Shown here: positions 1 to 7,051 of the stretch, piece by piece
Numbering within the stretch: position 1 is the stretch's first letter
How the letters are laid out: every line of letters starts with the position of its first letter
Assembly: GCA_014879855.1 (NCBI GenBank)
Contig: JACSRH010000065.1
Span: forward strand, 1-13,965
Direction of reading: 5' to 3'
Length of the DNA stretch: 13,965 nt
Source: Caldilineaceae bacterium
GTDB taxonomy: Bacteria; Chloroflexota; Anaerolineae; Caldilineales; Caldilineaceae
Notes under the pieces: generated by a model
Told to the model about the DNA's origin: nothing
The model's input: only the letters and a program-made list of their open reading frames with translations
Databases searched by the model: none
Program-made: the position numbers and the translations under genes

Positions 1-216
1 ATAATTATCAAACGTAAAGGTAGAAGGCCAATAGGTGGGCGGCACCGCTGAAGCTTCCGCCGGCGGCTTGACCGAAGTCAACGTCGACCAGAAGACGGGA
101 AAGAGAAAAAGGATCGCGAGAAGGACGCAGACAACATAGAGTGCAAACAGACCGGCGCGGCGGCGCATCCGGCTAGACGTGCTGTGAATCGTGGTTGAAG
201 AGGTGGTGACAGTCAT
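1..216 (-). CDS. Carbohydrate ABC transporter permease, MalG/UgpE type (partial, N-terminus only)
   Basis: Only the first 72 codons are present; the gene runs off the left edge. The translation begins MTVTTSSTTIHSTSSRMRRR, then a hydrophobic helix (about residues 20-45, containing LYVVCVLLAILFLFPVFW), then a short outward segment with SVKPPAEA and PTYWPSTFTFDNY. A basic cytoplasmic N-terminus, one helix ending in FPxxW, a 'TS.K' motif and a 'P..FTFDNY' motif are typical of the second permease of sugar uptake ABC systems. The start lies 12 bases after the stop of the first permease gene, so both are probably on one mRNA and pair as a heterodimer in the membrane. The ribosome site is weak (GGAAAAG shortly upstream). 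The substrate cannot be read from this fragment. The call is firm as a family, and the missing part should carry the EAA loop. Confidence 0.85.
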   Translation of the reverse strand, partial: MTVTTSSTTIHSTSSRMRRRAGLFALYVVCVLLAILFLFPVFWSTLTSVKPPAEASAVPPTYWPSTFTFDNY

Positions 217-228
217 GATCTTTTCCGG

Positions 229-1152
229 TCAGTAAGTCACATCGTCGCGCAGAATGCGCAGTTGAAGGATGCTGAGCGCGCCGAGAATGATGAGCAGAAT
301 GATCGACAGCGCCGCGCCGTACCCCATTTTGTAATAGGTAAAGGAATTATTGAAGATCCAGTAGACCGCGGTGATGGTCTGGTTCTGTGGTCCGCCGCGC
401 GTCATGATGTAGAACTGATCAAACGAGAGATACGAGCCGATCACCGAGAGCACGAGCGCCAGCGCAAAGGTCGAGCGCAGCAGCGGCATCATGATGTGCG
501 TCAGCCGCTGGCGATAGTTGGCGCCGTCCACCATCGCGGCCTGGTACAACTCGTCTGGAATGGCCTGCATGCCGGCCAGCAACAGGATCATGCTGAAGCC
601 CACCGTTTTCCAGACAACGGAAACGATAATCACGCCCAGCGCCAGGTTTTTGTCGACAAACCAGATGATGGGGCGCTCGATCAGGCCGAGGTCGAGCAAA
701 AGCCCGTTGATGATGCCCACCCGATCGTTGAGCAGCCAGACCCAAAGCAGGCTGGACGCGCCCAGCCCGATGACAACCGGGATGAAGTAGATCGTGCGAA
801 AGACGCCGATGCCCCGCAGCGCGGTATTGACCAGCAGCGCCAGCGCAAAGGCCAGGATGAAGATCGCCGGCGTGACGAGCAAGGTGTATTGCGTGGTGAA
901 CCAGAGGCTGGCCCAGAACTGTTTATCGCGCGCCATCTCCACATAGTTCTGAATCCCCAAAAAGGTTGCCTGCCCCAAGAGCGGCCAGTCGTGCAGCGAC
1001 ATCCACGCGGTCATGAGCAAGGGGAAGATGAACATGGCCAGCGTGAACAACACGGCCGGCAAGACAAAAAGAAAGCCAGCGATGCTGCGCTGACGGTTGA
1101 GCGTACTGCGGCGCCGCGGTGGTTTGGCAATTGCTGCCGGTACAGTTGTCAT
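229..1152 (-). CDS. Carbohydrate ABC transporter permease, MalF/UgpA type
   Basis: Inner-membrane subunit of a sugar uptake ABC transporter, 307 aa, the usual length for this family. It has a basic N-terminus (PPRRRSTLNRQR) and a first helix at about 24-50. A periplasmic segment with WPLLG and FLGIQNY follows; this 'G..NY' motif is common in MalF/UgpA relatives. Further helices lie around 85-110, 120-145, 170-195, 225-245 and 275-300. The cytoplasmic EAA loop is at 200-223 (DELYQAAMVDGANYRQRLTHI, then PLL), with the expected Ala-Ala, the invariant Gly and the I..P end that docks on the ATPase. It would pair with the partial permease just downstream. No ATPase gene lies in the window; systems of this kind often share an MsmK/UgpC-like ATPase encoded elsewhere. 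The start is an ATG with only a weak ribosome site, and it follows the intercistronic hairpin at 1197-1239. Confidence 0.93.
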   Translation of the reverse strand: MTTVPAAIAKPPRRRSTLNRQRSIAGFLFVLPAVLFTLAMFIFPLLMTAWMSLHDWPLLGQATFLGIQNYVEMARDKQFWASLWFTTQYTLLVTPAIFILAFALALLVNTALRGIGVFRTIYFIPVVIGLGASSLLWVWLLNDRVGIINGLLLDLGLIERPIIWFVDKNLALGVIIVSVVWKTVGFSMILLLAGMQAIPDELYQAAMVDGANYRQRLTHIMMPLLRSTFALALVLSVIGSYLSFDQFYIMTRGGPQNQTITAVYWIFNNSFTYYKMGYGAALSIILLIILGALSILQLRILRDDVTY

Positions 1153-1196
1153 AGGCTTTCAACCTGACTTGCTAACGTTGCACTTTACCAGAGTCA

Positions 1197-1239
1197 CCAG
1201 AGATGACAGTCATTTTTTGGAAGTGACTGTCACCTCTGG
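1197..1239 (-). promoter_or_regulatory. Intercistronic RNA hairpin between binding-protein and permease genes
   Basis: Two 16-base arms (1197-1212 and 1224-1239) are inverted copies with one difference, around an 11-base loop. Read as minus-strand RNA, the single difference becomes a G-U pair, so the stem is continuous over 16 bp. No U-run follows on the minus strand (next bases TGACTCTGGTAAAG), so it is not a standard intrinsic terminator. It sits 30 bases after the binding-protein stop and 45 bases before the permease start. Hairpins in this position in other sugar operons protect the upstream binding-protein mRNA from 3' exonucleases and lower permease output. That role is inferred here; the structure itself is plain in the sequence. 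Confidence 0.75.
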
Positions 1240-1268
1240 ATAACGCCCAAAACACAAAGAGAAAGCTT

Positions 1269-2579
1269 TTATTGCTCGGACAGAATCTTGGTGAACTCCT
1301 CCTGCGCGGTCGTCACCGCTTCATCCACCTTGCCATCGAAAACCGCGGTCTGGATCATTTTCAGCCACGGGCCGTTGGCGTCGTTGAAGAGCTGGTTGTA
1401 GACGACAGTGTAGGGCGTCCGCCCCATCGCCATTGCCTGCGCGGCGGTCGTCAGGCGCGGATCCTTGGCGAAGAATTCATTTTCGGCCAGGTCGGTGCGC
1501 ACAGGCAGGCTGTTTTCCTGAGCGTAGTAGGTCAACTGCACCTCGTCGGAGCTCATCCATTTGATAAACTCAAAGGCCTGCTCCGGATACTTCGAGCCAG
1601 CCGGGATGGCGATGCTGTCGCCGCCCGCGAAGGAGGATGCGCCCTCTTCCATGCCCGGGAGGAAGGTCACGCCAAAGTCGAGATCGGGGAAATTGGTCTT
1701 CAGGTTGTTAATCAGAAAGGCGCCGGTGCCAGCCATACCGATCGTGTTGGTGGTGAAGGCATTGGCAAAGTCAGTGCCAGTGTCAGCCTGCGCGCCGGGC
1801 GGGATCAACCCGTCGGCCCACATCTGGCGATAGAAATCGAGCGCAGCCGCGACTTCGGGGTCGGTCAGGGTGGCAGCGGTGCCTTCTTCGTTCAACACGT
1901 CGCCGCCGCTGGCCCAGATGTAGGGCAGGAAGGTGAAGGCGTTGCAGCCAGCGCACGCACCGGAGAAGTAGTAACCGTAGATGCCGTCGCCCAGCGCAGA
2001 AATCTGAGCCGCGGCGTCGGCGATCTCGCCCCACGTCTTGGGCGGGTTCTCCGGGTCAAGGCCGGCCTGCTCAAAGAGGCCCTTGTTGTAGATCAGGAAA
2101 GATCCTTCAGCGTTGAAGGGCAGACCGTAGATCTTGCCGTCGTAGGTCGCCAGCCGCACGTGCGACGGGCTGAGGCTGTCAAAGTAGGGCAGCGCCTTGG
2201 CGAAATCGGTAATGTCAGTGAGCTGATCCGCCGCGGCAAACTGCGGCACATAGATCAGATCGACCGCCATTAAGTCGGGCGGCGCGCCCGCGCCGACCGA
2301 AGCGCCAACCTTGGTCATGTAGTCACTGCCTGGAATTACCGTGATCTCGATCTGGTCTGCGTGTGAATCGTTCCACGCGTCGACAAGTTTGCGCACCTGC
2401 TCCTGGTTGCTGTCGCGCGTCCAGAATGACATGGTGACGCCACCGGCCGCCTGCTCTCCTGACGCCTGCTCCCCTGGCGCCTGCTCCCCGGTGGGCGCAG
2501 CCGCCGGCGCGGTGCACGCGGCCAGCGCAAGCGTCACCATCATGCTCAAAACAACGAGTAGCCTACTCAAACGTTGCAT
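1269..2579 (-). CDS. Extracellular sugar-binding lipoprotein of an ABC transporter (family 1 solute-binding protein)
   Basis: Substrate-capture subunit of the uptake system, 436 aa. I chose the ATG at 2579 rather than the upstream in-frame start at 2660. From 2579 the protein begins with a clean lipoprotein signal (MQRLSRLLVVLSMMVTLALAAC, lipobox LAAC, lipidated Cys22), and an AGGAGGAG ribosome site lies 8 bases before it. A low-complexity linker follows, with three GEQA units. The mature domain matches extracellular solute-binding protein family 1: MSFWTRDSNQEQ, WNDSHADQIEITVIPG, DLMAVDLIYVPQFA, YGLPFNAEGSFLIYNKGLFEQAGL, PPKTWGEIADAA, then AGGDSIAIPAGSKYPEQAFEFIKWM near the C-terminus. Two cysteines, C209 and C212 (CAGC), are unusual for this family and may form a local disulfide. 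The ligand cannot be named; the mono- or oligosaccharide class is inferred from the permease types and the LacI neighbour. Confidence 0.93.
   Translation of the reverse strand: MQRLSRLLVVLSMMVTLALAACTAPAAAPTGEQAPGEQASGEQAAGGVTMSFWTRDSNQEQVRKLVDAWNDSHADQIEITVIPGSDYMTKVGASVGAGAPPDLMAVDLIYVPQFAAADQLTDITDFAKALPYFDSLSPSHVRLATYDGKIYGLPFNAEGSFLIYNKGLFEQAGLDPENPPKTWGEIADAAAQISALGDGIYGYYFSGACAGCNAFTFLPYIWASGGDVLNEEGTAATLTDPEVAAALDFYRQMWADGLIPPGAQADTGTDFANAFTTNTIGMAGTGAFLINNLKTNFPDLDFGVTFLPGMEEGASSFAGGDSIAIPAGSKYPEQAFEFIKWMSSDEVQLTYYAQENSLPVRTDLAENEFFAKDPRLTTAAQAMAMGRTPYTVVYNQLFNDANGPWLKMIQTAVFDGKVDEAVTTAQEEFTKILSEQ
2449..2493 (-). repeat. Three 15-bp in-frame repeats in the lipoprotein linker
   Basis: Units at 2449-2463, 2464-2478 and 2479-2493 all begin GCCTGCTC on the plus strand and encode GEQAA, GEQAS and GEQAP. 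They lie in the flexible linker between the lipid-anchored Cys and the binding domain, where length can change without harm. Because each unit is five codons, gain or loss of units keeps the frame. Confidence 0.8.
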
Positions 2580-2587
2580 GACAAATT

Positions 2588-2595
2588 CTCCTCCT
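2588..2595 (-). promoter_or_regulatory. Strong ribosome-binding site that fixes the lipoprotein start
   Basis: AGGAGGAG on the minus strand, 8 bases before the ATG at 2579. It is the best Shine-Dalgarno sequence seen near any start in this window. It supports the shorter, signal-peptide-first reading of the solute-binding protein and fits high expression of that subunit. Confidence 0.85.
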
Positions 2596-2680
2596 GTAAA
2601 AATAGTGACCTGTAAAGTAATAGAATTATCGGTCAACGGCGAAATTGCCGCTTCTCCCAAACATCATGCATGACAACCGC

Positions 2681-2703
2681 TTTTCTCTGCGAACCTCTGC
2701 CTC

Positions 2704-2724
<21 letters not shown>
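2681..2724. repeat. CTCTGCG-type short repeat spanning the repressor 3' end
   Basis: CTCTGCG occurs at 2685-2691 and 2711-2717, with a third partial copy, CTCTGC, at 2695-2700. The tract starts in the gap after the LacI gene and runs into its last codons, so it supplies the stop and part of the C-terminal tail. Similar low-complexity tracts lie in other gaps of this window. Confidence 0.5.
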
Positions 2725-3741
<1,017 letters not shown>

Positions 3742-3754
3742 AAGATCGAACAGG

Positions 3755-3767
3755 GAAAACGTTTACC
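3755..3767 (-). promoter_or_regulatory. LacI-type operator, downstream copy
   Basis: GGTAAACGTTTTC on the minus strand, an imperfect palindrome centred on the CG of AAACGTTT. This is the usual form of LacI/GalR-family operators. It starts about 5 bases after the expected transcription start of the repressor promoter, where a bound repressor would block early elongation. It is identical over 13 bp to the copy at 3788-3800. Confidence 0.75.
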
Positions 3768-3778
3768 AAGTAAGTGGT

Positions 3779-3807
3779 ACTGTAATAGAAAACGTTTACC
3801 TTGTCAA
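3779..3807 (-). promoter_or_regulatory. Sigma-70-type promoter of the LacI-family gene
   Basis: On the minus strand, a perfect -35 TTGACA (3807-3802), exactly 17 bases of spacer, and a -10 TACAGT (3784-3779, 4 of 6 consensus bases). The expected start is near 3772, giving a leader of about 30 bases before the ATG at 3741. An operator-like site fills most of the spacer. It is the clearest promoter in the window. Confidence 0.75.
3788..3800 (-). promoter_or_regulatory. LacI-type operator, spacer copy
   Basis: Same 13-mer as the copy at 3755-3767, with starts 33 bp apart (about three helical turns), so two dimers would sit on nearly the same DNA face. It lies between the -35 and -10 of the repressor promoter, a position that directly excludes RNA polymerase. 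Confidence 0.78.
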
Positions 3808-4050
3808 GCGGAGTTTTTCGGGATTTCAGCGCCCGCGCGTCACTCACGCGTTCGGCCATCCCAACCGGTTAGCGGCCGACATAACGCAATGGCCCATTTG
3901 CCGCTCCTTATCGTTGTTCGACAGATTTGGCAAAACTAGGCAGAATAGTGCTTCGGAACGCGCCAGGTCAACAGTCTTTCGGCAAGACCCTTGACACGGC
4001 CTTTTTTGCGCAAAGCGCGCACCAGCATCATTCGAAAGGCAAATAGAGCC

Positions 4051-4947
4051 ATGCAATTCGTCACCTATCTCCACCAATCGCAACCGCGCGCAGGCATCGT
4101 CGCGGACAATACGGTGCTTGACCTCGTAGGGCTGATCCAGGCGTTCAACAGCACCACGCCCATTACAGCCTGGGGCGATCTGCGCCAATTTATTGCTGAC
4201 AGCGCGGCGCTGTCAGTGGCAGCCAACGCGCTGGACTGGTGGGAAACCGCACGGACGCCAGATATCATCACCCTGCCGCTGAACGAAGCGCGGCTCTGCG
4301 CCCCGATCCTGGCGCCGGAGAAGATCGTCTGCGTCGGTCTGAACTATCGTCGCCACGCCGCCGAATCGGGCATGGCCGTGCCGACGTCGCCGGTGCTCTT
4401 CTCGAAATTCAACAACACCTTGGCCGGCGCCGGCGACGCGATCCCGTTGCCGCCAGTCGCGGCGCAATATGACTACGAAGTGGAGTTGGCCGTCGTCATC
4501 GGACGGCACACGGCGAACGTGAGCGAGGCGGAAGCCCTGAATTACGTGTTTGGCTACTGCACGGCGAATGATTTAAGCGCCCGCGACTTGCAGATGCGCA
4601 CCAGCCAGTGGCTGCTCGGCAAAACCCTCGACAAATTCTTGCCGCTTGGCCCCGCGCTGGTGACCGCCGACGAAGTGGGCGATCCGCAGGCGCTGGCCGT
4701 GCGCTGCTGGGTCAACGGCGATCTGCGCCAGAACTCCAACACAGCTGACATGGTCTTCCCGGTGGCGCACCTCGTCTCCTACATCTCGCAGCACATGACC
4801 TTGCAGCCGGGTGACATCATCCTCACCGGCACGCCTGAGGGCGTTGTGCTTGGCCGGGCGCAGAAGGACTGGCTCGTTCCCGGCGATGAAGTCGTGGTCG
4901 AAGTGGAGAAACTTGGCAAACTTGCCAATCGCATGGTGAAGGGGTAA
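4051..4947 (+). CDS. Fumarylacetoacetate hydrolase (FAH)-family protein
   Basis: Soluble metal-dependent enzyme of the FAH superfamily, 298 aa from the ATG at 4051. An earlier TTG at 3991 adds 20 basic residues that do not fit the family. The N-terminal part (MQFVTYLHQSQPRAGIVADN) matches the usual small domain. The catalytic core starts at APEKIVCVGLNYRRHAAESG (88-107). Metal ligands are visible as E143 and E145 in DYEVELAVVIG and D174 in TANDLSARD; K191 in LLGKTLDKFLPLGP is the conserved lysine. ILTGTPEGV (257-265) and PGDEVVVEVEKLGKLANRMV close the fold. Family members cleave or hydrate 2-oxo acids, including 2,4-diketo-3-deoxy sugar acids, 2-keto-4-pentenoates and acylpyruvates. Beside a LacI regulator and a sugar transporter, a role in a non-phosphorylated sugar-acid pathway is plausible but unproven. 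It stands alone on its strand. Confidence 0.92.
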   Translation: MQFVTYLHQSQPRAGIVADNTVLDLVGLIQAFNSTTPITAWGDLRQFIADSAALSVAANALDWWETARTPDIITLPLNEARLCAPILAPEKIVCVGLNYRRHAAESGMAVPTSPVLFSKFNNTLAGAGDAIPLPPVAAQYDYEVELAVVIGRHTANVSEAEALNYVFGYCTANDLSARDLQMRTSQWLLGKTLDKFLPLGPALVTADEVGDPQALAVRCWVNGDLRQNSNTADMVFPVAHLVSYISQHMTLQPGDIILTGTPEGVVLGRAQKDWLVPGDEVVVEVEKLGKLANRMVKG

Positions 4948-4949
4948 AA

Positions 4950-5057
4950 GCGAAAAAGAAAGAGGGGGAGAAGAAAGAGGAAGAAGAGGGAGATTTCATA
5001 ATTGAGTATTCGTCCTCGTCTCCTCCCCCTCGCCCCCTCTCTCCTTCTCTCTTTCGC
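4950..5057. terminator. Purine-rich/pyrimidine-rich inverted repeat between convergent genes (probable bidirectional terminator)
   Basis: A 42-base all-purine run (4952-4993) is followed, after an A/T-rich centre, by a nearly all-pyrimidine tract (5014-5054). The outer ends pair as GCGAAA (4950-4955) with TTTCGC (5052-5057), and GAGGGGGAG (4962-4970) is matched by CTCCCCCTC (5023-5031). The region separates the FAH-family gene from the convergent exporter operon, whose stop lies at its right edge. The fold is imperfect and no classical U-run is present, so termination is inferred from position and symmetry. Confidence 0.5.
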
Positions 5058-7051
5058 TACGCCGCCCCCGCGGCCGTCGATAACGCGCCCACCCCATCAG
5101 TGCGGTGCGTCGCGTGCACAACCTGTTCCTGCCGTTTGAACTGGCTCATGTAGAGATTGTAGTAGAAGCCTTGCCTGGCGAGCAGTTCCTCATGCGTGCC
5201 GCGCTCGATGATCTCGCCCTTGACCAGCACCAACACCTGGTCGGCATTGCGGATCGTGCTGAGGCGGTGCGCGATGACAAAGCTGGTGCGCCCGGCCAGC
5301 AACTGCTCCAGCGCGGCCTGGATCTGCCGCTCGGTGCGCGTATCGACGCTGCTCGTCGCTTCGTCCAGGATCAGCAGCCGCGGGTCGGCCAGCGCCGCGC
5401 GTGCAATGGAGAGCAACTGACGCTGCCCCTGGCTGAGCCCCGCGCCGCGCTCGCCGAGGATGGTGTTGTAGCCTTCGGGCAGCCGTTCGACAAAATCGTG
5501 GGCGCGCGCCAACTGCGCGGCCGCGACGACCTCGTCGTCGCTGGCTTCGGGACGGCCGTAACGGATGTTGTTCATCACCGTGTCGCTGAAGAGAAACGAA
5601 TCCTGCAACACGACGCCGATCTGCCGGCGCAAACTTTCCAGCCTGACCTCGCGCACGTCGATGCCGTCGATGGTCACCTGGCCGGTCGCGACATCGTAGA
5701 AGCGCGGCAGCAGGTTGACCAGCGTCGTCTTGCCCGCGCCAGTGGGGCCGACAATGGCGACAGTCTGACCCGGCTCCGCACTCAGGTTGATGCCTTTGAG
5801 CACTGGCTCGCCGCGCTTGTACTCGGCGCCGACATTGTTGAAGACCACGCGCCCCTGAATTTGCGGCATCGGTCGGGCATCGAACTTTTCCACGATTTCC
5901 GGCTGCTCGTCCAACAGGTCGAAGATGCGTTCTGCACCGGCGATGGCGCTTTGAATGTTCGCCCACAGCACCGCGATCTGGGAGATCGGTTGATTGAAGC
6001 GCTGTGCATAGCCGATGAAGGCAATGATCAGACCGAGCGTCACCGCGGAGCCGCCCAACAACTGTCCTTGCAACATGAAGATGCCGCCGACGCCCGCGAC
6101 AATGGCGATGGCGACATAGCCAAGCGCCTCCAGCGAAGGCGCCAGCGCCGAGGTGTAGGCCACCGCGCGCACGTTGGCGTCGCGGTTGGCCGCGTTGCTG
6201 ACCCGAAACGCTTCGATGTTGGCGTCCTCGCGGCTGAACGCCTGCACCTCACGCACGCCAGAGATGCTTTCCTCCAGCTCGGCGTTGACATTGCCGATCT
6301 CTTTGCGCGTGACGCGGAACGCTTTGCGCGCCTGTCCACTGAACCAGACGGTCACAACCGCCATCACCGGGACAACGGCCAGGCTCAGCAGCGCATACGC
6401 CCAATTGAGCGCCAACATGTTCCAGGCAATCCAGACCAGCAGCAGCGCGCCGCCCAGCACCTGAATCAGCGCAAAGCTGATCGCCTGCTGGATGGTGCTG
6501 ATGTCGTTCGTGATGCGGCTCATCAGGTCGCCGCTTTCGTTGCGGCTATAGAAACCCAGCGTCAGTTTTTGCAGATGCTCGAAAACCTGCACCTGCAACC
6601 TTCGCAACACGTGCTGGCCAGCCCACGACATCAGGTAAAACATAGCGCCGCCCGTGAGCGCACCCACCACAAAGAAAGCGATCAGGCCAAGCACAAGCCT
6701 TCCCAACCCAGCCATATATTCCGTCGCCGGCGCTCCGACCGGCACGTCGCCAAACCAACATGCAAAGTCGCTGGCATTGTTCGTCGTCATGTCCCCGGGC
6801 GCCATGCCCTGAGCAGACTCATTGCTGCGGATTTGCGCAGTCACCGCAGGCGTCAGGTAACAATCGACCGCCTGGCCCAGCAACTCCGGCGTCAGCACCT
6901 GCACCCAGGCATTGGCCACCATCATCAGCAGCACAAAGAGCAACGCCAGCCAGAAGGGTTTGAAATAGGTGATCAGCCGTCCCAGCGTGCGTCCGACGCT
7001 GCGCGGCTTGCTGGTTTCCTGTTCGAGTAATCCTCGTGGGCCGCCAATCAT
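5057..7051 (-). CDS. ABC exporter half-transporter, catalytically competent subunit of a heterodimer
   Basis: Type IV ABC exporter (multidrug/lipid type), 664 aa, fused TM and ATPase domains. Six helices span about 30-350 and the ATPase about 385-640. Walker A is GPTGAGKTT (435-443), the ABC signature is LSQGQ (539-543) rather than LSGGQ, Walker B ends ILDEATSSVD with catalytic E564, and the H-loop His is H595 (FVIAHRLST). Consensus Walker B and H-loop with a variant signature is the pattern of the competent half of exporters such as TM287/288. The partner gene overlaps by four bases (ATGA), which implies coupled translation. A long outward loop between helices 1 and 2 (about 60-112) holds two cysteines, C64 and C98, that may form a disulfide. 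The C-terminal tail (HATHRTDGVGALSTAAGAA) is unremarkable. The substrate is unknown; drug or lipid export is likely, given the MarR gene upstream. Confidence 0.93.
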   Translation of the reverse strand: MIGGPRGLLEQETSKPRSVGRTLGRLITYFKPFWLALLFVLLMMVANAWVQVLTPELLGQAVDCYLTPAVTAQIRSNESAQGMAPGDMTTNNASDFACWFGDVPVGAPATEYMAGLGRLVLGLIAFFVVGALTGGAMFYLMSWAGQHVLRRLQVQVFEHLQKLTLGFYSRNESGDLMSRITNDISTIQQAISFALIQVLGGALLLVWIAWNMLALNWAYALLSLAVVPVMAVVTVWFSGQARKAFRVTRKEIGNVNAELEESISGVREVQAFSREDANIEAFRVSNAANRDANVRAVAYTSALAPSLEALGYVAIAIVAGVGGIFMLQGQLLGGSAVTLGLIIAFIGYAQRFNQPISQIAVLWANIQSAIAGAERIFDLLDEQPEIVEKFDARPMPQIQGRVVFNNVGAEYKRGEPVLKGINLSAEPGQTVAIVGPTGAGKTTLVNLLPRFYDVATGQVTIDGIDVREVRLESLRRQIGVVLQDSFLFSDTVMNNIRYGRPEASDDEVVAAAQLARAHDFVERLPEGYNTILGERGAGLSQGQRQLLSIARAALADPRLLILDEATSSVDTRTERQIQAALEQLLAGRTSFVIAHRLSTIRNADQVLVLVKGEIIERGTHEELLARQGFYYNLYMSQFKRQEQVVHATHRTDGVGALSTAAGAA

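Larger units (their letters stand above)
3742..4050. other. Divergent intergenic region between repressor and FAH-family gene
   Basis: This 309-base gap holds the repressor promoter and two operators at its left end (3755-3807). A small dyad, CGCGT/ACGCG with a 5-base loop, is at 3836-3850. A perfect -35-like TTGACA is at 3991-3996 on the plus strand, but no acceptable -10 follows at 16-18 bases. I found no convincing promoter for the FAH-family gene and no gene in 3810-4050. Confidence 0.6.

Noticed and set aside
262..1167. Long plus-strand frame opposite the first permease gene
   Set aside because: Its translation is rich in Arg, Gln, His and Asp with no recognisable domain, as expected for the antisense of a membrane-protein gene in G+C-rich DNA.
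1171..2578. AACGTT cores at 1174-1179 and 2570-2575 as further LacI operators
   Set aside because: They share only the six-base core with the two strong sites, their flanks do not match, and the same core also occurs by chance inside the MFS gene (9863-9868).
2580..2660. Upstream in-frame start of the sugar-binding lipoprotein at 2660
   Set aside because: It would bury the lipoprotein signal behind 27 non-signal residues and place the strong AGGAGGAG site inside the gene.
2664..2673. Palindrome TCATGCATGA before the binding-protein gene
   Set aside because: Ten bases of perfect symmetry, but its flanks do not extend it and it is not placed on a recognisable promoter. It is too short to call alone.
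3991..4050. Upstream TTG start of the FAH-family gene
   Set aside because: It adds 20 basic residues not seen in the family; the ATG at 4051 starts exactly where FAH-family proteins usually begin.
3844..4188. Minus-strand 114-codon frame across the FAH gene start
   Set aside because: No domain, no ribosome site, and it overlaps the N-terminal coding part of the FAH-family gene.
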